From: Armatimonadota bacterium
GTDB lineage: Bacteria; Armatimonadota; Zipacnadia; JAUWAU01
Reading direction: 5' to 3'
Length of the DNA: 46,871 nucleotides
Assembly: GCA_030601885.1 (NCBI GenBank)
Contig: JAUWAU010000045.1
Span: 1 to 46,871 of the forward strand
The notes beneath the pieces were generated by a model. That model was not told the DNA's origin. It saw nothing but the letters and a program-made list of their open reading frames with translations, and did no database searches. Positions 33,818 to 41,057 of the stretch are shown one piece after another (within the stretch, counting starts at the first letter, position 1; every line of letters starts with the position of its first letter). A program made the position numbers and the translations under genes.

Positions 33818-34477
33818 TTATGCACCAGGAGCGGCCCCGCCCCCGCGCGCCCCGCCACGCCCTCCACGAGCAGCTCCGCCGCCTCGCGGCCCGCCGCGCT
33901 CGTCAGCAGGGGCTCCGCCGCCCCGCCGCGCCCCACGCCCTCCCTCACCGCCAGGCCGACGACCCCTCATGCCGCCCATGCCCCGCATGCCATTGTCCAG
34001 AACGCCCATCGAGAGCAGCATGGCGTGCAGCTTCGGCTTGGTGGACAGGCTCAGCCGCGCTTTAAGGGCCTCCTCCGCCTTCGCCAGCTCCGACAATGCC
34101 GTCTTCATCGCCGCCTCGTGATCGCGGATGGCCTGCTCGGCCTGGGCGCCCGTGGCGTCTTCCCCGCCAGCTTCCCGCAGGCTTTGCATTGCCTGCCGCA
34201 GCGGCTCCATGAGCTCGCGCTGCCTCGTCCTGTAAGCCTCGATGGCCTCGACGTCGGCCTCCGTCGCTCCGCCGGCCATCAACCGCTGACGCATCGCGTC
34301 GGCATCCTCATCCCGGCGGTCACCTGGGCCCGGGCCCGCGTCTGGCCCTCGTGCCGGTGCGATCTCAGTGCCTGCTGCCTCTTCGTCTCCGTCCGTCTGA
34401 GTAACAGCGCACGCCACCACACCGACCACTACGAGCACTGCCATTAGCGCAAGAACCACGGCTCTCATGCCTGTCAT
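33818..34477 (-). CDS. Gly/Arg-tailed exported helical protein, paralogue 1 (lipoprotein)
   Basis: The protein has 219 residues, with AAGGAGG and a 7-base spacer before the ATG. The N-terminus has a hydrophobic core ending VVAC, a fair lipobox with Cys at about 23. Residues about 60-165 are a charged helical core: GGATEADVEAIEAYRTRQRELMEPL, then EALKARLSLSTKPKLHAM and LLSMGVLDNGMRGMGGMRGRRPGG. Residues about 170-219 are almost only Gly, Arg, Ala and Pro (GGPRGGGAARGGRGG). The core is shared with the proteins at 35963-36739 and 36948-37535. The helical, Met-rich character is reminiscent of Spy/CpxP-type periplasmic proteins, but no LTxxQ motif is seen. Function is unknown. Confidence 0.75.
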   Translation of the reverse strand: MTGMRAVVLALMAVLVVVGVVACAVTQTDGDEEAAGTEIAPARGPDAGPGPGDRRDEDADAMRQRLMAGGATEADVEAIEAYRTRQRELMEPLRQAMQSLREAGGEDATGAQAEQAIRDHEAAMKTALSELAKAEEALKARLSLSTKPKLHAMLLSMGVLDNGMRGMGGMRGRRPGGEGGRGARRGGGAPADERGGPRGGGAARGGRGGARGGGAAPGA

Positions 34478-34684
34478 ACATTGTCCTCCTTACTCGAGAT
34501 CTGCGCAAGGTGACTAGTCCAAGCATGCACTCCAAAGGTTTCGCCGGGACTTCGGACACTGACAACCATAGGGGTAGGCGCCTGGCAACAGACACCTCGA
34601 TGTCTCGGAGTTTCCGCGCTACACAACAGTGGCCACGCCCTGGGTGTCTGCTGCCTTGAAGATTTGGTCGTGTGCCTTTCTGTA

Positions 34685-34839
34685 GGCGAGCAAGGACCGG
34701 AGGTCCTCAGAGCACCTGTGGCTCGCCACTGTCCCGACTCGGAGAGGTCGGGGCCACAGCCCCGTCTCAGCGCTCCCACGGGCTGTGCGCCAGCCCAGAC
34801 ATCTTCATCGTGGAGTTTCGGGATCTCTCCCCGAAACTC
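34685..34839. repeat. Hairpin cluster between paralogue 1 and the PulC-like gene
   Basis: Four pairings lie within 155 bases. GGCGAGC (34685) pairs with GCTCGCC (34721-34727) and encloses AGGACC-GGA-GGTCCT (34693-34707). CCCGAC / GTCGGG spans 34733-34752. GAGTTTCGGG / CCCGAAACTC, a perfect 10-bp stem with a 7-base loop, is at 34813-34839. The 491-base gap 34478-34968 has no gene I can support. The last hairpin could terminate the PulC-like gene, although its T-run is weak. Confidence 0.5.
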
Positions 34840-34968
34840 ACCAGGTGGCGCCCCAGCGCCATGACGCACCAAGACACTCTTGCCCTCATCGGGTCTCCCC
34901 ATTTGGACTGAGCGAGGCACAGCGCACCGCATTTCAGAGCACTGCCTGCACCCCGTCTGTTCTCTTCC

Positions 34969-35769
34969 TCAGCGGCCGCGTCCGCCTCCAGGCCCGCGTC
35001 GGCCTCCGGGGCCGCCCCTTGGGCCTCGCCCCCGCCCGTCGCCGCCCATGCCTCTCTCCCTCATGCGCCGCATCATCTCGTCGCGGCTCATCCCACGAGA
35101 GCCAAACCCGGGACGACCACCGAAGCCAGGCCTTGGCCCCTCGCCCGGTGCCCCCGCGGCGGCCATCGGAGGACCGGCCGAAGGAGTGCCGCCCACAGAG
35201 CGGGACTCCGCGCCCTCTTCCGGAATCTCTTTCGCCCCCATGTCCAGCGTGTACGTCTCATCCCCCCGAGCCAGCGCGACCCGCTTGGCCTCGATGCTGA
35301 CGACACGCAGGCCAAAAGCCACCTCCCCGATGCCGGCGTAAGCCGAGGCGCCCGTCCTGATGTTCTTGATCAGCGCCATGAGGCCGGCATCGCTTTCCAC
35401 AACGCCGGTCATCGCCAGGTCCGCCGTCGGCGACGGGGGGCTGGAAGACCTTGGGGGCGTACGTGCCGCTCCTGTCGCCGACGGCAGGTCCGCTGGCACC
35501 GCAAGTGCCACATGCTCCTGTGGCAACGACACCAAGGGCTTGAATACGTTCCGCTCTGTCACTGCGCGATAGTCGTCAAATGACCGCTCAGGTGCGGCTG
35601 TCGGTTCTTCGGCGCTCACATCACCATTCCCACGGCGCACGACCTTGACGAGGCCTGGATTCGCCTGTTTGTTTCCTCCCATGAAGCGAAGCGCCAGAGC
35701 CGCCGAGCCGGTAGCAACGGCCAGCACCACGCCGCCAATGATTAGCGTGCGTCGATCACTGCGTATCAT
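34969..35769 (-). CDS. PulC/GspC-like membrane protein with Gly/Arg-rich tail
   Basis: The protein has 266 residues. ATG 35769 follows GAGGAGG. A single transmembrane helix at about 8-28 (TLIIGGVVLAVATGSAALAL) leaves the rest in the periplasm. Residues about 66-80 (DYRAVTERNVFKPLV) and about 115-185 (TGVVESDAGLMALIKN, GEVAFGLRVVSIEAKRVAL) follow the homology-region pattern of type II secretion protein C and related pilus proteins (F.P repeated, then VG..V.....V..I....V.L). Residues about 190-266 are Gly/Arg/Met/Pro-rich. There are no other type II secretion genes here, so it is an isolated homologue, perhaps assembling with its tailed neighbours. Confidence 0.68.
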   Translation of the reverse strand: MIRSDRRTLIIGGVVLAVATGSAALALRFMGGNKQANPGLVKVVRRGNGDVSAEEPTAAPERSFDDYRAVTERNVFKPLVSLPQEHVALAVPADLPSATGAARTPPRSSSPPSPTADLAMTGVVESDAGLMALIKNIRTGASAYAGIGEVAFGLRVVSIEAKRVALARGDETYTLDMGAKEIPEEGAESRSVGGTPSAGPPMAAAGAPGEGPRPGFGGRPGFGSRGMSRDEMMRRMRERGMGGDGRGRGPRGGPGGRRGPGGGRGR

Positions 35770-35898
35770 CCCGCCCCCTCCTCTTCGAGCACGGCAAGCG
35801 AGCATAGTGCCATTCCCACGCGCAGCAGCGACGGCTCGCTCGCGTTGGGAGCTGCGCACGGCTCTGCCGCCGGCATTGTCGAGGGCCCAAAGGCCTCA

Positions 35899-35932
35899 GG
35901 ATCGGCGGTCTCCGTACGGGGACCGCCGATCC
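35899..35932 (-). terminator. Strong hairpin after paralogue 2
   Basis: A perfect 12-bp stem GGATCGGCGGTC / GACCGCCGATCC has a 10-base loop and starts 31 bases past the stop of paralogue 2 on the minus strand. The same GATCGGCG arm returns after paralogue 3. There is no good T-run, so it may be a transcript-stabilising or REP-like hairpin. Confidence 0.5.
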
Positions 35933-35962
35933 GTGCCCATGGCCAAACGCCGGGTCCGCGCC

Positions 35963-36739
35963 TTACCTGCCACGGGGGGCTCCGCCCCCACGCCCGCCAG
36001 GACGGTCTCCACCGCCACGCGGCCCTCCACGTCCTCTCTCGCCGCCAAGCCGGCGGCCTCTCATGCCGCCGCCCCGCATGCCATTGTCCAGCACGCCCAT
36101 CGAGAGCAGCATGGCGTGCAGCTTCGGCTTGGTGGCCAAATTCAGCTTCGTCTTCAAATCCTGCTCGGCCTGTGCGAGCTGCGTCAATGCCGTCTTCTTC
36201 GCCGCCTCGTACTGACTGACGGCCTGCTTGGCCTGGGCGTCCGCAGCGTCTTCCCCGCCAGCTTCCCGCAGACCCCCCAATGCCTCCCGCAGCGGCTCCA
36301 TGAGCTCTCGCTGCTTTGTCCTGTGAGCCTCAATGGCCTCGATGTCAGCCGCCGTCGCTCCCGCCGCCGCCAGGCGCGCAGCCATCGCCTCCATCCACTC
36401 CGGCCTCCCTGCTTCACGGTCAGGCGCAGCGTCTGGCGCCCTCGCTTGCTCTGCCCGAGCGCCCGCCTCCTCACCGCCTTGCTCCTCCCGTGCGTCAGGG
36501 CCAGGGGCAGCGCCAGGGGGGCTCGCCTCCTCGCGCTCGTCGTCTGCTTCGTCACCGCCTTCATCTCTACGCGCTTCGCGGTCGGCCGGGGCGTCCGAGG
36601 CTCTCGCCGGCCTGCCGCGGACGTCCGCGACGTCTGCCGGCTCCTCGCCTCGATCCCTCCGGATGCCACAGCCGGCCACCATCCCGGCGACGACCAAGAG
36701 TGCCAAAGCCGCAAGGACCAGGGCCGTCGTGCGTGTCAT
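35963..36739 (-). CDS. Gly/Arg-tailed exported helical protein, paralogue 2 (lipoprotein)
   Basis: The protein has 258 residues, with AAGGAGG and a 7-base spacer. It has a hydrophobic leader with lipobox VAGC (Cys at about 24). A very acidic/basic disordered stretch follows (about 28-110, many Asp, Glu, Arg, Ala) that the other two copies lack or have only in short form. The shared core is at about 112-222: AGATAADIEAIEAHRTKQRELMEPL, YEAAKKTALTQLAQAEQDLK, TKLNLATKPKLHAM and LLSMGVLDNGMRG. A Gly/Arg-rich tail completes it (GGERGRGGPRGGG, GGRGGGAPRGR). The DNA of the core is very similar to paralogues 1 and 3. The core could form an antiparallel helical hairpin. Role unknown. Confidence 0.75.
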   Translation of the reverse strand: MTRTTALVLAALALLVVAGMVAGCGIRRDRGEEPADVADVRGRPARASDAPADREARRDEGGDEADDEREEASPPGAAPGPDAREEQGGEEAGARAEQARAPDAAPDREAGRPEWMEAMAARLAAAGATAADIEAIEAHRTKQRELMEPLREALGGLREAGGEDAADAQAKQAVSQYEAAKKTALTQLAQAEQDLKTKLNLATKPKLHAMLLSMGVLDNGMRGGGMRGRRLGGERGRGGPRGGGDRPGGRGGGAPRGR

Positions 36740-36884
36740 ACGTCACCCTCCTTGCTTGAGACCGCCACAACGTAGGTACCCAATGCTCTGCCCCAGGCAG
36801 CCCTACCCGCAGCACATCCAGAAACACCATGGGCCGCTGTCCACAGCCTCGAGGCCACCAGTATGCGGGCAACGAACGACCAGA

Positions 36885-36916
36885 GATCGGCGACCGCCGC
36901 GCAACGGCCGCCGATC
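36885..36916 (-). terminator. Hairpin after paralogue 3
   Basis: An 8-bp stem GATCGGCG / CGCCGATC is extended by 3 bp after one mismatch. It begins 32 bases beyond the paralogue 3 stop. Its arm equals the core of the hairpin after paralogue 2, so the hairpin may have been copied with the gene. Confidence 0.5.
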
Positions 36917-36947
36917 CCCGCGAATCTAAGGCCTGCAGGTCAGCGGC

Positions 36948-37535
36948 CTACGCGCCACGACCCCCTCCGCCTTCAGGACGGCCGCCGCCACGGTCTCCGC
37001 CGCCAGGCCGGCGGCCTCTCATGCCGCCCATGCCCCGCATGCCATTGTCCAGAACGCCCATCGAGAGCAGCACGGCGTGCAGCTTCGCCTTGGTGGCCAA
37101 ATTCAGCTTGGTCTTCAAGTCCTGCTCGGCCTGCGCGACCTGCGTCAATGCCGTCTTCTTCGCCGCTTCGTACTTGGCCACGGCCTCCTTGGCCTGCGCG
37201 TCGGTGGCCTCCGGCGCCGCAGCTTCCCGCAGGCTCCCCATCGCCTGCCCGAGCGGCTGCATGATCTCGCGCTGCTTCGTCCTGTGCGCCTCGATCGCCT
37301 GGATGTCGGCCTCCGTCGCTCCCGCGGCCACCAGCCGCTGGCGCATCGCCTCCCGCGCCTGGGCCATCCGTGCCTCACGGTCACCGCCACCCGGAGCTCC
37401 CGGAGCTCTCGCCTGCGCCACCTCGATGCCTGCCGGGCTGCCGCCTCGGTCCGTCTGCGCAGCCACCAGCACGGCAGCAGTGCTGAGCACGAATACCCCG
37501 ATCACCGCGTAGACTACGAGCTGTCTGGTTCTCAT
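36948..37535 (-). CDS. Gly/Arg-tailed exported helical protein, paralogue 3
   Basis: The protein has 195 residues, with AAGGAGG and a 7-base spacer before the ATG. Unlike its two paralogues it has an ordinary signal peptide without a lipobox Cys (VFVLSTAAVLVAAQT), so it should be soluble in the periplasm. A short linker (about 28-55) precedes the core at about 62-168: AGATEADIQAIEAHRTKQREIMQPL, YEAAKKTALTQVAQAEQDLK, TKLNLATKAKLHAV and LLSMGVLDNGMRGMGG. It ends with a short Gly/Arg tail. It is the simplest copy and the one nearest to the signal peptidase fusion and the ECF operon. Confidence 0.75.
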   Translation of the reverse strand: MRTRQLVVYAVIGVFVLSTAAVLVAAQTDRGGSPAGIEVAQARAPGAPGGGDREARMAQAREAMRQRLVAAGATEADIQAIEAHRTKQREIMQPLGQAMGSLREAAAPEATDAQAKEAVAKYEAAKKTALTQVAQAEQDLKTKLNLATKAKLHAVLLSMGVLDNGMRGMGGMRGRRPGGGDRGGGRPEGGGGRGA

Positions 37536-37730
37536 CAGTCGTCCTCCTTGGCTTCATTCGGAGCCTCCGTGTGCTCCGTTCAGACCGGCATTCACATTGC
37601 ATAGTGGTGGCCTTTGCCCAGAGGTTACATGCGGGCGCAAGAAAGCTTCGGTCCTGCCAACGCGGCGAGGTTCTGTCATCGCGTCGAATACGCCGGCGGT
37701 CGTGGCCCTGCTACTGTGCAAGACCCAAGC

Positions 37731-37764
37731 AAAAACGGGCAGTGCGTGAGCCGTGCGCTGCCCG
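37731..37764 (-). terminator. Intrinsic terminator of the signal peptidase gene
   Basis: On the minus strand a stem of 11 pairs (CGGGCAG arm at 37758-37764, CTGCCCG at 37736-37742, plus 4 inner pairs, two of them G-U) is followed directly by TTTTT (37735-37731). It lies 33 bases past the lepB stop. This is the most textbook terminator in the window. The remaining 37536-37730 shows no gene. Confidence 0.75.
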
Positions 37765-37796
37765 TGACCGTGCGACGTGTGCAACCTGCCGTGGCG

Positions 37797-38984
37797 TCAG
37801 GACCCCGTGCGCGACGGGTTTGCGCCCGTGCGACGATCGACGACGATTGCGCCTTTGGGTATCTTGGGAACGAACAGTTGGGGATCAATCGGCGTATCGT
37901 AGTCCACTCGTCTCCTCGGGCCAGTGCTCTGCCTGGCGCCGTTGTCAATACGCCACTCATCGAGCCCGATCAGACGCATGCTCCTGCTATCGACCCAGAG
38001 CGTGGCCCCAAGGCCTTCCTCGCTCGGGTTGGTGTCAATGCGCTGTGCGGGGCTTCCGTCGAGCACATCGTGCGAAACCGTATACTCATGGGACGACCAC
38101 TCGCAGCCCAGTGGAGGCAGCCAGTATGCGCCGAAAAGCCTCTGAAACTGATCCCATCCGGCTTTGGGCGTGCCCCTCGAGATCACGACCGTGTTCTGCC
38201 TGCGGTCATATTCCCAGGTGCCCTCGTCCGTATAGAGGCTGAAGCCGTGCTTCGTCTCCCGCCGCATGCCGTGGTCCTCCGAAATCCAGATCCGCTCGCC
38301 GCCTACGGTGACGTGCGCTGTTTTCACCCGGGCCATGGCCACGAGCGTGCGGGCCACTGCGGGCGGGGGAGGCGGCGAGTTTCGCCAGCTGGCAGGCCTG
38401 CTTTCCCAACCGGCGGCGCGCGCCAAGACCCGAAAGCGGGTCGATGCGGCGCTTGCCCAGTTCCCGAGGCCTCCGATAACGCAGCCCTTGACACTGGTTG
38501 CGGGCACCGGACCGAAGTCCAGACCGTCGTAAGAGCAGGGCCGGTTGTCGCCGAGAACGAACACGTGCCCCACCGGAATGATAGTTGGTTCCAAGGCATG
38601 ATTCCCTGGAATCGTCTGCTCCTCCCCAGGCCCAGGCTCTCCGTTCACCATCACCGCCCCGCCACGAGTCTCTACCCGGTCGCCGCCCATCGCTACGATC
38701 CTCTTCACCATGAGCACCTCGGGCGTCCCGGTGGCGAGCAGCACGATCTGACCCGGCTCCAAGAGCCCCAGTCGGGGCGTGAGTCTCTCCACCAGGACGC
38801 AGTCGCCTGGGGGCAGGGCGGGCTCCATGGAGTTGCCCTGCACGACGACCACATCCAGCAGGAAGGCTTTGGCCAGCACGACGACGAGTGTCGCCAACAC
38901 AAAAAGCTTGAGCTTGTCGGCCACCACCCGCGCCGTTCGCCTGCGCGGGGATGGGCAGGTGTTGTGGCGCGCTATCTGTTCCAT
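37797..38984 (-). CDS. lepB: Signal peptidase I fused to a LolA/RseB-like domain
   Basis: The protein has 395 residues from ATG 38984, which has only a weak ribosome site; longer starts add unconvincing sequence. TM helix about 26-48. The S26 domain has Ser52 in GNSMEPALPPGD, Lys94 in VKRIVAMGGD and box E LGDNRPCSYDGLDFGPVP (144-161), so the Ser-Lys dyad is intact and it should cleave signal peptides at the outer face of the inner membrane. After about 171 comes an extension of about 220 residues not found in ordinary LepB. MARVKTAHVTVGGERIWI, SLYTDEGTWEYDRRQNTVVIS, ATLWVDSRSMRLIGLDEW and VDYDTPIDPQLFVPKIPKGA follow the LolA/RseB-type outer-membrane-sorting fold. The fold often sits beside ECF sigma genes, as it does here. 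The fusion is read continuously, with no frameshift visible. Confidence 0.85.
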   Translation of the reverse strand: MEQIARHNTCPSPRRRTARVVADKLKLFVLATLVVVLAKAFLLDVVVVQGNSMEPALPPGDCVLVERLTPRLGLLEPGQIVLLATGTPEVLMVKRIVAMGGDRVETRGGAVMVNGEPGPGEEQTIPGNHALEPTIIPVGHVFVLGDNRPCSYDGLDFGPVPATSVKGCVIGGLGNWASAASTRFRVLARAAGWESRPASWRNSPPPPPAVARTLVAMARVKTAHVTVGGERIWISEDHGMRRETKHGFSLYTDEGTWEYDRRQNTVVISRGTPKAGWDQFQRLFGAYWLPPLGCEWSSHEYTVSHDVLDGSPAQRIDTNPSEEGLGATLWVDSRSMRLIGLDEWRIDNGARQSTGPRRRVDYDTPIDPQLFVPKIPKGAIVVDRRTGANPSRTGS

Positions 38985-39523
38985 CTGCTTCACCGAAACC
39001 TGGCCACAGAGCATCGCCCCGCATGCGTCTGTCGAGTCCGAACTCAGGCAGCACAGCACCTCATGGCTTGGGCCGCGAGAGGCTGCGTTCCCCGAGCGCA
39101 GACCCGTGTCGTTCCCGCTATTGTCGGGCCCCGGCGAGGCCTGCGAGCGTTTTCGTGGAAACGCCGGGGCCCTCAAAGCGGGTTGATGCGTGTGCGATCT
39201 CTGTCTGATGAATCCGCACGTGCTCAGGTCATCATTCCCGCCGACGGTCACGTGAACAGTGGCCCTCTTTGCCAAACGGCTACAGGTGACCGACGTCACA
39301 CTTCCGGCGTCCGGGCAGTCTCAAGAGGAAGCGAGGTCGTCGCGGCGAAACGGAAACCGGTCGGCAGGGGACCTCTTCGCACCGGGGTGTAACCTCAGTC
39401 GCACAGGGCCCCACTATAGAAGTGGAGCATCGCGTGCTCTACAGCGAATGCGCCGGGACAGAAGACGGACGGGACAGCCAGGTACTGCCATCGAAGCGAC
39501 GAGAGACGAGCCAGGTCCAGGAG
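38985..39523. promoter_or_regulatory. Divergent intergenic region, lepB / ECF sigma operon
   Basis: About 540 bases separate the two divergent units and must hold both promoters. I see no certain -35/-10 pair. The minus-strand frame here encodes a short stretch, AKRATVHVTVGG (about 39234-39271). It resembles the ARVKTAHVTVGG start of the LolA-like domain of lepB and may be a scrap of a second copy. No intact gene is supported. Confidence 0.35.
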
Positions 39524-40072
39524 ATGGACCTCGACGACATCCGCTGCTGTCTGAGCGGGGATGGCGAAGCGTATCGGCGCCTGGTCGAGCGGCACCAGCA
39601 GCGCGTATCGGCGATCATGTGGCGATTCTCGCGCGATACGGAGACACATGAGGACCTGGTCCAGGATGTCTTCGTAGAAGCGTACGAAAGCCTGGCGACG
39701 TACCGCGCCAGGGCCCCATTTTCGCACTGGCTGGCTCGCATCGCTACTCGTGTCGGCTATCGGCATTGGAAACGGGAGCGACGAGAAGGTACAATTCAAA
39801 CAGTCCCTCTTGCGGAATGGGACGCCGTGCTGGAGCAACCCGCCGATGACGTGGAGCCCGCGGAGGCGGCCGAGCTGCTCCACCGGCTGCTGGCACTACT
39901 GCCGCCACGGGATCGACTGGTGCTTACACTGCGCTACGTCGAGGAGCACAGCGTGGCGAAGACCGCCGAGCTGACCGGGTGGAGCAAGACGATGGTCAAG
40001 GTGCAGGCATGGCGCGCCCGGGGCAAGCTCAGGAAGCTCTTCGAAAAAGCCACACCGGGGACGGACCGATGA
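39524..40072 (+). CDS. ECF-type RNA polymerase sigma factor
   Basis: The protein has 182 residues from ATG 39524; a GTG at 39422 would add 34 residues and neither start has a good ribosome site. Region 2 spans about 15-85 (AYRRLVERHQQRVSAI, EDLVQDVFVEAYESL, FSHWLARIATRVGYRHW), with the usual Asp-rich core-binding helix. Region 4 spans about 117-170 (LLHRLLALLPPRDRLVLTLRYVEEHSV, AELTGWSKTMVKVQAWRARGKLR), a helix-turn-helix for the -35 element. There is no sigma 3 domain, as expected for ECF factors. Its stop overlaps the next gene by 4 bases. It directs transcription of an unknown regulon, probably including its own operon. Confidence 0.9.
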   Translation: MDLDDIRCCLSGDGEAYRRLVERHQQRVSAIMWRFSRDTETHEDLVQDVFVEAYESLATYRARAPFSHWLARIATRVGYRHWKRERREGTIQTVPLAEWDAVLEQPADDVEPAEAAELLHRLLALLPPRDRLVLTLRYVEEHSVAKTAELTGWSKTMVKVQAWRARGKLRKLFEKATPGTDR

Positions 40073-40332
40073 ACGAGGAGAACCGCATTGGCAAACTGGC
40101 ACAGAGGGCGCGACTGGAAACGCCGCCCCACGTGGACGTCACCCACCGCGTGATGGCAGCTCTGCGCGTCAAGACCCGGGAAAGCGCGCCCAGGGTCGAT
40201 CCCCTCGCATGGGTCGCTGCTGCGTCCGCCGCGGCCGCCATAGCGGTACTGGTGGCGGCCTTTGGCTTCGGCGAAAGCTGGACCGATACATTCATGGCGA
40301 GCCGTATCGACATTCCGTGGTGGTTGCTATGA
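40069..40332 (+). CDS. Small one-helix membrane protein, candidate anti-sigma factor
   Basis: The protein has 87 residues and its ATG overlaps the sigma stop (ATGA). Residues 1-50 are a charged cytoplasmic segment (RIGKLAQRARLETPPHVDVTHRVM). A transmembrane helix at about 54-71 (WVAAASAAAAIAVLVAAFGF) and a short outer tail follow. There is no zinc-binding His-Cys-Cys motif, so it is not a ZAS-type anti-sigma. Size and topology match CnrY-type anti-sigma proteins, which hold the sigma factor at the membrane with a short cytoplasmic helix. Position, overlap and topology support this, while sequence alone does not prove it. Its stop overlaps the next gene by 4 bases. Confidence 0.7.
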   Translation: MNEENRIGKLAQRARLETPPHVDVTHRVMAALRVKTRESAPRVDPLAWVAAASAAAAIAVLVAAFGFGESWTDTFMASRIDIPWWLL

Positions 40333-40883
40333 GCCAAGAGCCGTCAACCATAGACACCGAGAGCCAATCAGCCCCGCCGCCCGCGCCCCGAAGATGGCCG
40401 TGGCGGCAGGTCCTGCTAGGCGTAGCGATTCTTGCCTGCGGCGTGGCAATCGGCGCCGGCGGCGCCACCATCATCACGAAAAAGGCCACCCGAGAGCGTA
40501 TACTCCAAACTTGGCGCAACCCGCGCGGGACGCAGGGGATGATGGCGCGGCGCATTGAGAAGGAGCTGCATCTCTCGCCAGAGCAGGCGAAGCAGGTACA
40601 GGACATCGTCAGCCGGCGCATGGGCGCAGTTCGGGAGATCATGGAGGAAAACCGCCCGCAGGTATACGAGCAGTTCGATCTCATGAAAGAAGAAGTGGCG
40701 GAAGTGCTGGATGAGGATCAGGCGCGGGAGTGGCGCGAGCGATTTGGGCGGCTCCTCCGCGGGCCCGGCCCCAGAGGTCGCCGCACGCGGGGGCGGGACG
40801 AGTCCCGCACCCCCGGCCCAGACCGTCGAGGGGACGCCGACGAGCGGGAGCCACGCCGAGACCGCCCTCCCAAGCACCGATAG
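40329..40883 (+). CDS. Membrane-anchored CpxP/Spy-like periplasmic sensor protein
   Basis: The protein has 184 residues and starts within the stop of the preceding gene. A Pro-rich cytoplasmic lead of about 20 residues is followed by a TM helix at about 28-48 (VLLGVAILACGVAIGAGG). The periplasmic domain at about 70-140 is all-helical: RRIEKELHLSPEQAKQVQDI carries the LSPEQ form of the LTxxQ motif, and EENRPQVYEQFDLMKEEVAEVL forms the second helix. This is the heavy-metal-resistance/CpxP pattern seen in CnrX. The metal-binding His/Met set of CnrX is not evident, so the signal may be misfolded protein or another envelope stress. The C-terminus (about 142-184) is Arg/Gly/Pro-rich, like the proteins across the divergent promoter. 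Confidence 0.75.
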   Translation: MSQEPSTIDTESQSAPPPAPRRWPWRQVLLGVAILACGVAIGAGGATIITKKATRERILQTWRNPRGTQGMMARRIEKELHLSPEQAKQVQDIVSRRMGAVREIMEENRPQVYEQFDLMKEEVAEVLDEDQAREWRERFGRLLRGPGPRGRRTRGRDESRTPGPDRRGDADEREPRRDRPPKHR

Positions 40884-40905
40884 CGTCTACCCCACGGATC
40901 CAGCT

Positions 40906-40964
40906 GGCCGCGGTGGCGTTGTAGCGCGGGGTCTACGTCCCCCGCCTGGCCGCGGTGGCATGCC
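40906..40964. repeat. Palindromic repeat, family B, copy 2
   Basis: A GCGGGG / CCCCGC stem (40926-40931 and 40940-40945) with an 8-base loop containing TCTACG is bracketed by two direct copies of GGCCGCGGTGGC. It matches the architecture of the repeat at 2084-2136. It lies between the convergent ends of the sensor gene and the phosphodiesterase gene; the remaining bases up to 41057 show nothing else. Confidence 0.55.
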
Positions 40965-41057
40965 TTTCGCCCTCGCACCCATCTTCGTACCTTCGGAGCG
41001 TCCCACCCCGACATCACGACTACCCCGAATTGCGCCCCATAGCCGCGATCCACCGCC

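Noticed and set aside
34474..34932. 152-codon minus-strand frame in the gap upstream of paralogue 1
   Set aside because: It spans the hairpin cluster, has no ribosome site and has non-protein-like composition.
37614..39392. Long plus-strand open frame of 592 codons opposite lepB
   Set aside because: Its product has no recognisable motif, while the minus strand encodes a signal peptidase with all catalytic boxes. Long antisense frames are expected in G+C-rich codon-biased DNA.
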